Source: Herpetosiphon aurantiacus DSM 785 (GTDB lineage: Bacteria > Chloroflexota > Chloroflexia > Chloroflexales > Herpetosiphonaceae). Taken from it: DNA of 64,000 bases. Both the position numbers and the translations under genes were made by a program. The notes under the pieces were generated by a model. The model was given only the letters and a program-made list of their open reading frames with translations. It was not told where the DNA came from and did no database searches. Of this stretch, positions 17,659-26,208 are shown piece after piece (position 1 is the stretch's first letter; the number at the start of each line of letters is the position of its first letter). The stretch spans positions 5,099,199 to 5,163,198 of the forward strand of contig CP000875.1 in NCBI GenBank assembly GCA_000018565.1, written 5' to 3'.

Positions 17659-18990
17659 CTATGTTGTTGCAAAGGCTCGTTTCATCAATCGCCGTGCTCG
17701 ATGCAACACGCCTGTCAGAAAGGCTCCACGTTCGCTACCAAAGCGTTCGGCATATTCGCGGGCCGCTTGTAATGGCTGAATCTCCACGCCCTGACCGCGT
17801 AGCATATGCAAATAATCGGTGATCAACAAATATAAATCGCCGATTGTATGGCGTGGAAACATCTCACCAATATGTTGTTGAGCGATGGCTTGGGTTACTG
17901 GGCGATACACCGTATCGTACCAGCTTTGTACAGCTTCCTCGAACGTGACTTCGCGATCAAGATCCTTGCCCATAAAATATTGATGATCGATCACATGCAA
18001 TTTGATCCGCGCATAATCGTTATCGTTGCTGAGCGGCACACGCACATCTTGGCGCAGCAGATTGAGTTTGCTCCACTGAATAAACTCTAGTTCGGCATGG
18101 CTGGGCGGATCAGGTAACTTAACCCGATTTTTGCGCTCGCCAAAATGGCGGGTATAGTCGATCGCCGCAGTTTTCGGGCCTGGATCGATCCCCTCAGTCT
18201 GGGTCAGATAATGACGATGATCCATAATCCACAGATACAAGTCGGTGGCGGTGCGCTCGGGGAAGGCCGCCAAAATCCCAGTATCATAAATTTCGTCGAT
18301 CAAAGGTTTATAAATATTGTCGTACCAACTTAAAATCGCCTCTTCGCTGGTTGGCTCCTCGCCAAGTTCCAACGATTTGAAATAGCGATGGCCGTTGATA
18401 TGCCGAATCAGATCCAAATAGCCACCAGGTGTGGTTAGCTCGATAAACTGGGCTTCAGGCCGCAACTGCGCCAAATTCGTCCATTCCAAAAAGTCTGAGC
18501 GTTCTTCCAATTGATTCAATTCATCTTGGGTCATGGTTGGCTTGATTGGCACATCACTGAGCAATTCGATCACATGGGCATCGATAAAATCTTGGCCTTG
18601 TTGGCGAGCGACTGACACTCGATGATTGCCATCGCGCACAAAATAGACCTCGCCAATTTGATAGAGTTCGATTGGCGGGAGCATCACATCGTTATAATGT
18701 GCCCGATCAACGTTTTTCCAACGGGCTTTAGTTACCTCGTGGCGTGGCAAAAATTGGCGGTCGAAATCGCTATATCGGCCTTCGCTGCCAATAATCGATT
18801 GCAACGGCACAATTTGCATGCCCCGATCGGTTTGGCTGCGAATATTGAGGCGAGCACGAACCTCTTCAAATGGTAAGAGCGTTTGCGGTTCGTCGCGCAA
18901 ACGTGCTTTTATTGCATTCAAAAACGCGCTAAATCGCGCTTTTTGAAAATCACTATCAACTTGCTGATCGATCCATTGATTGTAGCCCAT
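17659..18990 (-). CDS. Conserved protein with ParB-like VRDGNHRVSVA motif
   Basis: A 443-residue soluble protein. The ATG at 18990 (MGYNQWIDQQVD) has AAGGAGG eight bases upstream; a longer frame to 19110 lacks this. Residues ~10-165 contain LLPFEEVRARLNI, GRYSDFDRQFLPR and VYFVRDGNHRVSVARQ, resembling the ParB/sulfiredoxin-like nucleotide-binding fold of an uncharacterised actinobacterial and chloroflexal family (DUF4032-like by memory). The C-terminal part has two similar ~110-residue units (RHINGHRYFKSLELGEEPTS near 185 and KLHVIDHQYFMGKDLDREVT near 330), apparently an internal duplication. Function unknown. Confidence 0.7.
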   Translation of the reverse strand: MGYNQWIDQQVDSDFQKARFSAFLNAIKARLRDEPQTLLPFEEVRARLNIRSQTDRGMQIVPLQSIIGSEGRYSDFDRQFLPRHEVTKARWKNVDRAHYNDVMLPPIELYQIGEVYFVRDGNHRVSVARQQGQDFIDAHVIELLSDVPIKPTMTQDELNQLEERSDFLEWTNLAQLRPEAQFIELTTPGGYLDLIRHINGHRYFKSLELGEEPTSEEAILSWYDNIYKPLIDEIYDTGILAAFPERTATDLYLWIMDHRHYLTQTEGIDPGPKTAAIDYTRHFGERKNRVKLPDPPSHAELEFIQWSKLNLLRQDVRVPLSNDNDYARIKLHVIDHQYFMGKDLDREVTFEEAVQSWYDTVYRPVTQAIAQQHIGEMFPRHTIGDLYLLITDYLHMLRGQGVEIQPLQAAREYAERFGSERGAFLTGVLHRARRLMKRAFATT

Positions 18991-19064
18991 CTTAAGTTCC
19001 TCCTTGGTGTCGGCGAGCTTGGCCGAATTGAACACCAATGTGTGTTGGCCTGATTGATTTGTTA

Positions 19065-19355
19065 CTACGATGGAACAATCTGCTGGGGCTGGCCCTCGGT
19101 AATTCGCCATTCGCGAATCTCGTAGGAATCCAAGCCACGCGCTACTAATGGGTCACCTTCGACAAGATCTCTTGCAGTGGCCAACGAATCGGCCTGCAAC
19201 AAGACAAAGCCACCCCGACGATCAGTGGCGGGGCCAGAGAGCAACAAGTGGCCAGCGGCTTTAAGCTGGGCCAAGTATGCTAAATGATCAGGCAAATGGG
19301 GTTCATAGATTGCCCGATCGACGATAATGGTTAGCGTGACCAAATACGTTAGCAT
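19065..19355 (-). CDS. YCII-domain protein
   Basis: A 96-residue protein of the YCII/dimeric alpha-beta barrel superfamily: R..H..YL (HLPDHLAYLAQLKAAGHLLL), GPATDRRGGFVLLQADS and DPLVARGL match the family layout. Its enzymatic role is unclear in most members. The ATG at 19355 (MLTYLVTLT) has GGGAG six bases before it. It lies downstream of the phosphoesterase gene behind a terminator. Confidence 0.78.
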   Translation of the reverse strand: MLTYLVTLTIIVDRAIYEPHLPDHLAYLAQLKAAGHLLLSGPATDRRGGFVLLQADSLATARDLVEGDPLVARGLDSYEIREWRITEGQPQQIVPS

Positions 19356-19371
19356 TGCTGACTCCCAAAGC

Positions 19372-19395
19372 AAAAAACGCCCCCGTGGGGAGCGT
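19372..19395 (-). terminator. Terminator after phosphoesterase gene (minus strand)
   Basis: An inverted repeat ACGCCCC/GGGG-A-GCGT is followed, on the minus strand, by a six-base T-run (plus-strand A-run 19372-19377). It lies between the phosphoesterase stop (19427) and the YCII start (19355). Confidence 0.65.
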
Positions 19396-19426
19396 CGCTG
19401 CATACTGTTCAACTTTGAGATCATGG

Positions 19427-20083
19427 TTAACTGGCTTGGGCCTTGCTCAAGGCCGGCATTGGCTCAAGATCGAGCAAGCGATAGCCATGGGTATTTACAA
19501 TCAGTGTATCACCATATTGCAAGGGCCGCTGGTCGCCATAACCATAATTTAAATGCACATGGCCATGGATGACATAGCGTGGTGCAATCCGATCAATAAA
19601 GCGCCGTAGCGCTTGTGGCCCGCGATGTGCGCCAATGCCATCGTGCAAGCCTGCTGGTGGCGTATGGGTAATTAACACATCAAGCCGCTGACGGTAGCGC
19701 ATTTGGGCAAAAAAGACCCGTGCGCTCAGCATGGTCATGCGCCATGCCCACTCAGCTTCGCTATATTGATGTTCGCCTGGGCGATAGCGTAACACACCGC
19801 CAGCCCCGGCAATTAATAGCCCGCCCACCGCTTCAACTCGCAAATCGAGGTTATCGCAGCCCTGGGGTTTGACTGAAACTCTGCCGTCTTCATGTTGCTC
19901 AGGCGCATCATGATTGCCGTTAACGTAAAAGCAAGGCACATTGAGCATCGAAACCAGATACTCAAGGTAACTCGGTGGTAAATCACCACAGCCGACGATC
20001 GCATCGATCGACCCTACACGTTGGCGCAGCGCCGATGTTTGCAACATGCTAACTACTTCGTCACTAACCGACAGGAGCCTCAT
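19427..20083 (-). CDS. Calcineurin-like metallophosphoesterase
   Basis: A 218-residue protein with the phosphoesterase metal motifs: GCGDLP (GD), NGNHD (GNH[DE]), ITHTPP (H) and HGHVH (GHxH). The first motif, usually D-x-H, is SVSDEVV here, lacking the His, as in some subfamilies by memory. The ATG at 20083 (MRLLSVSDE) has a GGAGG box four bases upstream. Substrate unknown. Confidence 0.82.
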   Translation of the reverse strand: MRLLSVSDEVVSMLQTSALRQRVGSIDAIVGCGDLPPSYLEYLVSMLNVPCFYVNGNHDAPEQHEDGRVSVKPQGCDNLDLRVEAVGGLLIAGAGGVLRYRPGEHQYSEAEWAWRMTMLSARVFFAQMRYRQRLDVLITHTPPAGLHDGIGAHRGPQALRRFIDRIAPRYVIHGHVHLNYGYGDQRPLQYGDTLIVNTHGYRLLDLEPMPALSKAQAS

Positions 20084-20315
20084 CGCACCCTCCAGAACAT
20101 CCACGATTCTACACTCGTTGCAGCGTTGCATTTCTAAGCAGTATAGCACAGGTGACCAAAGGATAAAGGATGAGGGATGAAGGATTTGAACAGCAGTGGA
20201 ATGATTCATTGGGTTGGTAATTAATGGCCCTTACCCTTGATGATTGAGCGCGATTCACCCTCGACTCGCGGGTGGGAGCGGGACTAGCTTACAAGGGAAG
20301 GTTTTAACGTTCCCT

Positions 20316-20423
20316 GTTCCCTCACCCCCAACCCCTCTCCCACTGCGGCGGGCGAGGGGAGTTCTACCCTTCATGCTACGGTGGTTCCCCCTCTCCCGCA
20401 CGCGAGGCGAGGGGGTGAGGGCA
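20316..20423. repeat. Dispersed palindromic repeat, copy B, in a 560-bp gene-free gap
   Basis: This is the second copy of the GTTCCCTCACCCC...GGGGTGAGGG element. Its flanks (ACTTACAAGG-like upstream, AATTCCACC downstream) partly recur inverted around copy C at 45543. The gap 20084-20647 also holds a GGATGAGGGATGAAGGAT low-complexity stretch near 20165 and a partial element near 20475-20500. No convincing gene is present in the gap. Confidence 0.8.
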
Positions 20424-20647
20424 TGCAAATCGGCTGTGAATTCCACCTATATTATGGTTAAAAACCAACCCTTGAAAGGGCGAGGGGCGAGGGTGAGGGC
20501 ACGAGATTGACTAGCAACGTTATTGAAGCTAAACCTGAAGTCTCGATTTCGGCGAGAATATCCTCAGGCCAAGGTGAGCATGCTATAATCAAACCACGAT
20601 CTACTCTACTACTCCTGCTCTTTTTTCAGCGTGAGCACAGTCGAAGT

Positions 20648-22384
20648 ATGCTTAGCAACCAAGCAATTGCCCAAGTGTTTGCCGATATTGCCGATGCCTT
20701 GGAAGTGATCGGCGAAAATCGTTTTCGATTGGCGGCCTATCGTCGTGCCAGCGATACCCTCGCCGCCCAAACGACCAGCCTTGCCAGCCTGCGTGAGCAA
20801 GGGCTATTAACCAGTTTGCCCAATATTGGCGAGGCCAGCGCGGCAATTATTGGCGAATTGCTTGATCATGGCCATTCGGCCTTGGCCGACCAGCTTTTGG
20901 AAAAAGTTCCGCCTGGGTTGTTGCAGATTTTGCGTGTGCCCGAAATCGGCCCCAAAACCGCAGCTCGGCTTTTTCGCGATGAAGGCATTCAGGATCTTGA
21001 GGCCTTGTTTGCGGCGGCTCAGGATGGGCGTTTGGCCAAAATTAAAGGCTTTGGCGCGAAAAGTGCAGCCAAAGTGTTGAGCGCTCTCGAAGCCATGCAA
21101 AATCAGGTGCTGCGCTTGCGGTTGGTCGATGCCTTGCCCGTGGCCCAAGCATTAAGCGCCACGTTAGCTGAAATTGCCAGCATTAGCGCGGTGCAAGTGG
21201 TTGGTTCAACCCGTCGTTATCAAGCCAGTGTTGGCGATTTGAATTTTGTGGTAGCTAGCTTAGATCAAGCTGCCGCCTATGCCGCGATCGCTGAATTACC
21301 TCAAGTTGCCCAAGCTACCCCCAGCGACAACGGCTTGCGCTTGTTGTTGCACAACGGCATGAATGCTTGGATTGTAGCGGTTGCGCCCGAACATTGGGGC
21401 AGCGCTTTGGTCTATTGGACTGGCTCGACTAGCCATGTAGCTGGCTTAAATCAATTGGCTCAGGCCCAGAATTGGCAGCTTGATCCGCTTAATTTTCCTG
21501 ATTTTGCCGATGAAGCAGCGGTGTATGCAGCTTTAGGCTTGGAATGGATCGCGCCTGAATTGCGCGAAGGCTGGGGCGAAATTGCGCTAGCTCAAGCCCA
21601 GCAATTGCCCAAATTGCTCGAACAATCGGCGATTATCAGCGATGTACATTGGCACACGACGTGGAGTGATGGCAGTGCCAGCCTACGCGAGATGGCGCTA
21701 GCCGGCATTGCCAAGGGTTATCGCTATATGGCGGTGGCTGATCATAGTGCCTATTTAGGCGTAACGGGTGGGCTAGATGGCGAACGTTTGCTGGCTCAAC
21801 GCGCCGAAATCAACGCACTCAATCAGCAATTAGCCGCCGAAGGCCATGAATTTCGCTTATTGCAAAGCTGCGAAGTCGATATTTTGCCCGATGGCAGCTT
21901 GGCCTTGCCCGATGAGGTGCTAGCCACATTAGATTTAGTGGTGGCTTCGCCGCATGTGGCCTTACGCCAGCCCCGCGCTGAATCGACCGCCCGCATGCTG
22001 CGAGCGATTAACCATCCCTTGGTGACGATCATCGGACACCCAACTGGGCGGATTTTGAATGGCCGTGCTGGAGCCGATTATGATATGGCGCAGATTATTG
22101 CGGCAGCAGCGGCAACGGGCACAGTTTTGGAAGTTAATGCTGGGCCTGAACGGCTTGATTTGGATGCGCCAAATGTGCGGGCAGCGCTGGCGGCTGGGTG
22201 TAATATCAGCATCAACACCGATGCCCATGCCACGGCAGGTTTCGATAATCTGTTTTATGGAGTTGTAACGGCTCGCCGTGGTGGCGCTAGCAACCAGCAA
22301 GTAATCAACACATGGGATGCTGAGGCAGTATTGGCGCTGCGTCAGCAAAAATTACAAAAACTTGGGCTTAGTAGCGAATCGTAG
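20648..22384 (+). CDS. polX: PolX-type protein: degenerate polymerase domain plus PHP nuclease
   Basis: A 578-residue protein with PolX architecture: helix-hairpin-helix 8-kDa domain (ADIADALEVIGENRFRLAAY, FGAKSAAKVL), a family X polymerase domain (~170-320), and a C-terminal PHP domain (~335-570). PHP metal ligands all look intact (DVHWH, VADHS, SCEVD, ASPHVA, GHPTGR, NTDAH), so 3'-5' exonuclease or AP-endonuclease activity is expected. The polymerase site is altered: the DxD pair is D-L-N (GSTRRYQASVGDLNFVV) and the third Asp region reads NAWIVAV, with Ala for Asp. The ATG at 20648 gives the family N-terminus (MLSNQAIAQVFADIAD); the ribosome site is weak. It probably acts in DNA repair as a nuclease. 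Confidence 0.88.
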   Translation: MLSNQAIAQVFADIADALEVIGENRFRLAAYRRASDTLAAQTTSLASLREQGLLTSLPNIGEASAAIIGELLDHGHSALADQLLEKVPPGLLQILRVPEIGPKTAARLFRDEGIQDLEALFAAAQDGRLAKIKGFGAKSAAKVLSALEAMQNQVLRLRLVDALPVAQALSATLAEIASISAVQVVGSTRRYQASVGDLNFVVASLDQAAAYAAIAELPQVAQATPSDNGLRLLLHNGMNAWIVAVAPEHWGSALVYWTGSTSHVAGLNQLAQAQNWQLDPLNFPDFADEAAVYAALGLEWIAPELREGWGEIALAQAQQLPKLLEQSAIISDVHWHTTWSDGSASLREMALAGIAKGYRYMAVADHSAYLGVTGGLDGERLLAQRAEINALNQQLAAEGHEFRLLQSCEVDILPDGSLALPDEVLATLDLVVASPHVALRQPRAESTARMLRAINHPLVTIIGHPTGRILNGRAGADYDMAQIIAAAAATGTVLEVNAGPERLDLDAPNVRAALAAGCNISINTDAHATAGFDNLFYGVVTARRGGASNQQVINTWDAEAVLALRQQKLQKLGLSSES

Positions 22385-22400
22385 TTTGGAGGCTGATCGC

Positions 22401-22814
22401 ATGAATGATATATTCAGCAAGATTGTGCGTGGCGAATTGCCTTGCCATAAAGTGGCCGAAAATGACCAAACCCTAGCCTTTTTAGATATTAATCCGGCGG
22501 CCCAAGGCCATACCTTGGTGATTCCCAAGCGCTTTGGTACCGATATTTTCGATACCAACCCTGAGGATCTGGTAGCGGTGGCGCGGATGGTGCAAACGGT
22601 AGCGCAATTATTATTGCAAACGCTTAAACCAGATGGAATTAATGTGTTGCAGAACTCGCGCCCAGCTTCTGGACAAGTCGTGTTTTACTACCATGTACAC
22701 GTCATTCCACGTTGGGAAGGCGATGGAGTATTCTCATTTTGGCGACCAAACCCAACCGATCACGCAGCATTTGCCGCTTTAGCCGAGCGTTTGCGGGCTA
22801 ACAATCAAGCATGA
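22401..22814 (+). CDS. HIT-family nucleotide hydrolase
   Basis: A 137-residue histidine-triad protein, probably an AMP-lysine/AMP-amidate or dinucleoside polyphosphate hydrolase. Motifs: IFSKIVRGELPCHKV at the N-terminus, FLDINPAAQGHTLVIPKR, and the triad YHVHVIPR near the C-terminus. The ATG at 22401 has a GGAGG box and matches the family N-terminus. It lies 16 bp after polX and 10 bp before the next gene, so likely co-transcribed. Confidence 0.92.
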   Translation: MNDIFSKIVRGELPCHKVAENDQTLAFLDINPAAQGHTLVIPKRFGTDIFDTNPEDLVAVARMVQTVAQLLLQTLKPDGINVLQNSRPASGQVVFYYHVHVIPRWEGDGVFSFWRPNPTDHAAFAALAERLRANNQA

Positions 22815-22824
22815 GGAACTGCCC

Positions 22825-23745
22825 ATGAGCGACCGTACTCCCCCAACCGAAGTTCTCGAATTTGAAAACGATCTTGAGCCAGATCCTGAACCGGAAGAGG
22901 TGCCTTCAGCAATTATTCAAGAGGATGAAGCGATCGCGCCACAAGGCATGACTTTTCAAGCGTTAGTATTTGGCGTAGCCATTATTCTGATTATCTTTTT
23001 GGTACTGCTGTTGGCGAGTGGCAATAATATCAATCTCTTTAATCTTTTTGGGAGCGATAGCAATGCCCAGCCAACCTTGCAACCTTTACTCAATAGCGTT
23101 CAAACCCAATCCAATCGCTCGCTCGATGTTGAAGCGGCGGTGCTGGAAGGCCAACGCTTTTATGGTGTTGATGGATTAAACGCCCTGCCAAGTTATGCTG
23201 CTGAGATCGACCCGCTGTTTTTGCCCTATTGGGTCAAGAATGGCGGCGAACGGATCTTTGGACGACCGATCAGTGGCTTGCTTGAAGAAAATGGCCGCCA
23301 ATTTCAATGGTTTGAGCGGGCACGGCTTGAATGGTGGCCTGAGCATCAAGCAACGAAATACGAAGTGCAGCCAGGCCGAGTTGGGGTTGAATTCACCCAA
23401 AACCGCGATTTTCCTAACCAGCAATTTTTTGCCAATCGCCCAGGGCTGCGTTATAGCGAAGCGACCCAACAAGGGTTGCGCGGGGCATTCCTTGAATTTT
23501 GGGAAGCCAACGGCGGCATCGATCTGCTGGGCTGGCCAATTAGCGAGGAGTTGCAAGAGGTGCTGCCTGAAGATCGCACAGTGCATACCGTGCAATATTT
23601 CGAGCGTGGTCGGCTTGAGCTACACCCCAACGATCCCAATCAAATGGTCAAAATTGGCTTATTAGGCCGCGCCCTCTACTTCCAAGATAGTCAGCCAAAC
23701 TACATTGAGCCAGTTGCCCCCACCGCAGTTCCGGTCATTCCTTAG
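22825..23745 (+). CDS. Single-pass membrane protein with LGFP-like repeats
   Basis: A 306-residue protein: an acidic cytoplasmic arm (1-~40), one membrane segment (ALVFGVAIILIIFLVLLLAS, ~46-66), and an extracytoplasmic domain. That domain has two repeats resembling LGFP modules: WVKNGGERIFGRPISGLLEE...WFERARLEWWPE and WEANGGIDLLGWPISEELQE...YFERGRLELHPN. Such repeats occur in chloroflexal and actinobacterial surface proteins. The C-terminus is Pro-rich. Function unknown, perhaps cell-wall associated. Confidence 0.75.
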   Translation: MSDRTPPTEVLEFENDLEPDPEPEEVPSAIIQEDEAIAPQGMTFQALVFGVAIILIIFLVLLLASGNNINLFNLFGSDSNAQPTLQPLLNSVQTQSNRSLDVEAAVLEGQRFYGVDGLNALPSYAAEIDPLFLPYWVKNGGERIFGRPISGLLEENGRQFQWFERARLEWWPEHQATKYEVQPGRVGVEFTQNRDFPNQQFFANRPGLRYSEATQQGLRGAFLEFWEANGGIDLLGWPISEELQEVLPEDRTVHTVQYFERGRLELHPNDPNQMVKIGLLGRALYFQDSQPNYIEPVAPTAVPVIP

Positions 23746-23758
23746 CCCTGAGAAACCT

Positions 23759-24877
23759 ATGAAACCTGAAACCCTGTTAATTCATGCTGGTCGTAGCGTC
23801 GATGCTGCGACCAGTGCAGTTACGCCGCCGATTCATCTTGCCAGTACCTTTGAACGAGCGGCTGATGGTAGTTTGCCCCATGGGTTTGTCTATACACGTT
23901 TTGGTAACCCCACCCGCCAAGCCTTGGAACAAGCCTTAGCGGCACTTGAAGGTGGAGTTGAGGCGGCGGCATTTGGCTCTGGTTCGGCGGCTACAACCGC
24001 AGTGCTGCAAAGTTTAGCGCCAGGCCAGCGCGTGTTGTTGCCACGCGATTGCTACAACGGCACGGCCAATTTGGTGCGTCAGGTATTTGCTCAACTTGAT
24101 GCTCAATTTGTCGATATGACCGACTTGGCGGCAGTGCAAGCAGCGTTGGAGCCAGCCCCAGCCTTGGTTTGGCTCGAAACGCCATCCAACCCAACCTTGC
24201 GATTAACAGATTTGGCGGCGGTGAGCAATTTGGCGCATGCGGTTGGGGCATTGGTGGTTTGCGATAATACCTGGGCCACGCCGCTTGGCCAGCGCCCATT
24301 TGATTTGGGCGTGGATTTGGTGATGCATTCGACCACCAAATATCTTGGCGGCCATAGCGATGTGCTGGGTGGTGCATTAATTACCAAAACTGTAACACCT
24401 TGGTGGCAACGGTTGCAGCAAATTCATGTGCTGGCCGGAGCCGTGCCCTCGCCGTTTGAATGTTGGCTGATTTTGCGCGGCATGCAAAGTTTGGCCTATC
24501 GGCTGCGCGGCCATTGTGCCAATGCTTTGGCGGTGGCTGAGTGGTTGGCACAACATCCCAAGGTGCAGGCTGTGCATTATCCTGGCTTGACAAGCCATCC
24601 TCAATTTGAATTGGCTCAACGCCAAATGCTGCTGATGGGCGGTATGGTTTCGTTCGAGGTAGTTGGTGGTGCGGCTGAAGCGATTGCAGTAGCGGCCCAC
24701 GTTAAGTTATGGACGCGGGCAACCAGCCTTGGTGGCCCTGAAAGTTTGATCGAGCATCGGGCCACACTCGAAGGCCCAGATTCGCCAACCCCGCCAGCCT
24801 TGTTGCGGCTTTCGGTCGGCCTCGAACACCCCGATGATTTGATTGCCGATTTGGCCCAAGCCTTGGCAGTATTGTAG
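23759..24877 (+). CDS. PLP-dependent Cys/Met metabolism enzyme (cystathionine synthase/lyase type)
   Basis: A 372-residue fold-type I PLP enzyme of the trans-sulfuration family. Features: TLLIHAGRSVDAATSAVTPP, YTRFGNPTRQALEQALAALE, the cofactor stretch FGSGSAATTAVL, VWLETPSNPTL, and the PLP Lys in MHSTTKYLGGHSDVLGG. It could be cystathionine gamma-synthase, gamma-lyase or an O-acylhomoserine sulfhydrylase; the sequence alone does not decide. The ATG at 23759 gives the family start; an earlier in-frame start would overlap the previous gene. Its stop codon directly abuts the stop of the convergent glycerate kinase gene. Confidence 0.9.
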   Translation: MKPETLLIHAGRSVDAATSAVTPPIHLASTFERAADGSLPHGFVYTRFGNPTRQALEQALAALEGGVEAAAFGSGSAATTAVLQSLAPGQRVLLPRDCYNGTANLVRQVFAQLDAQFVDMTDLAAVQAALEPAPALVWLETPSNPTLRLTDLAAVSNLAHAVGALVVCDNTWATPLGQRPFDLGVDLVMHSTTKYLGGHSDVLGGALITKTVTPWWQRLQQIHVLAGAVPSPFECWLILRGMQSLAYRLRGHCANALAVAEWLAQHPKVQAVHYPGLTSHPQFELAQRQMLLMGGMVSFEVVGGAAEAIAVAAHVKLWTRATSLGGPESLIEHRATLEGPDSPTPPALLRLSVGLEHPDDLIADLAQALAVL

Positions 24878-26206
24878 CTACCACACCAAGCCGATCAGCA
24901 AATCATTGACATTGGTCAGGGTTGGGCCGATTTCGATGGCGCTGCCAAGCGCTCGCCAAACATTATAACTATCGTGGATTGCCAAGGCTTGGTGTGGGTC
25001 AAGCCCGAGCTTGCGAGCTTGGGCGATGCTTTGACCATTGGCAATTGCCCCAGCAGCAGGGCTTGAGCCGTCGCCACCATCGGTTGCCAAGGCAATTATC
25101 TGGCAATTGGGGCAACCATCAAGCGCCAACGCCGCTGCTAGCGCTAGCTCAGCATTGCGACCACCCTGTGAATGCGGCAGGATTCCAGCTAAATTAACCG
25201 TGGTTTCGCCGCCAGCGAGGTAGAGCGTTGGTTGCTGGACAGACTGGGCGAGTTGACACAAGCGTTGCCCAACCTGCTGCCCAACCACTTGGGCTTCACC
25301 CGTAATCGGCTGCTGATCGTGAATGACCTGCCAGCCTTGAGCTTCGGCCAATTGCTTGATGGCGGTTTGGGCGATTTCGTTACGCGCGATAATCGTCGTA
25401 TGCACATTGGCCCACCATGGCTCACTGCCATCGGGATGGGCTGGTACTGCGCCACGCATTCCTAGTTGTAAATAGTCGCGAATGCTCAACGGCAGCCGAT
25501 CAATCAAACCATACTGTTCGAGAATCGCCCAAGCCTCGGCAAAACTCGCCGGATCGGGCACGCTCAGGCCTGAGGCAATAATGGTCAACGGCGAGCCAAC
25601 CACATCGGAAATCACCAAACTTAACAGGCTGGCTGGCTGGGCCAAGGCCGCAAATTGTCCGCCCTTCAAGCGATCACAATGCTTGCGAATGGTGTTGATC
25701 TGCTCAATCGGTGCGCCGCACGCCAGCAACAACTGGGTTAGGGTTTGCAGATCGGCTAGGCTCATTGCTCCAGATGGCGCTGGCAACAAAGCCGAAGCTC
25801 CACCAGAGATGAGCGCAATCACTAAATCATCGGCTTGGGCTTGCTGAAGCCATATTTCGCATTGTTGAGCTGCATTCAGCCCACGCTGATCAGGGCTGGG
25901 GTGGCTGGCTTCAAGCAATTGGATGCGCTTGAGGGCAAAATCGCCACAATGAGCATCTTTGACCACCACCAAACCCCTGTCAATTCGCTCGCCTAAAATG
26001 CTTTCCAAGGCGGCGGCCATTGGTGCGCCCGCTTTGCCCGCGCCAAGCACAATGATTCGGCCTGTGCCAGCCCACTGCCAATCGCCACAACTCAGGCGAG
26101 TGCAATCCCAATCCAAGGCCTGCAAAACTGCCCGCTGAGGATCAACACTGGCAATCGCGGTGGCAATCAGTTGTTCGCTGAATTTGGCAATCGCCGCAGC
26201 ATCCAT
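24878..26206 (-). CDS. Glycerate 2-kinase (GckA/MOFRL family)
   Basis: A 442-residue glycerate kinase of the DUF4147-MOFRL type, which phosphorylates D-glycerate to 2-phosphoglycerate. The N-domain has VLGAGKAGAPMAAALE, SHPSPDQRGLNAA, and the ISGGASALLPAP loop with IEQINTIRKHCDRLKGGQ. The C-terminal MOFRL domain has LAGGETTVNL, GRNAELALAAAL and ATDGGDGSSPAAGAI. Length fits. The ATG is 2 bp from the stop of the upstream transporter lipoprotein gene, suggesting one operon. Confidence 0.92.
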   Translation of the reverse strand: MDAAAIAKFSEQLIATAIASVDPQRAVLQALDWDCTRLSCGDWQWAGTGRIIVLGAGKAGAPMAAALESILGERIDRGLVVVKDAHCGDFALKRIQLLEASHPSPDQRGLNAAQQCEIWLQQAQADDLVIALISGGASALLPAPSGAMSLADLQTLTQLLLACGAPIEQINTIRKHCDRLKGGQFAALAQPASLLSLVISDVVGSPLTIIASGLSVPDPASFAEAWAILEQYGLIDRLPLSIRDYLQLGMRGAVPAHPDGSEPWWANVHTTIIARNEIAQTAIKQLAEAQGWQVIHDQQPITGEAQVVGQQVGQRLCQLAQSVQQPTLYLAGGETTVNLAGILPHSQGGRNAELALAAALALDGCPNCQIIALATDGGDGSSPAAGAIANGQSIAQARKLGLDPHQALAIHDSYNVWRALGSAIEIGPTLTNVNDLLIGLVW

Positions 26207-26208
26207 GA

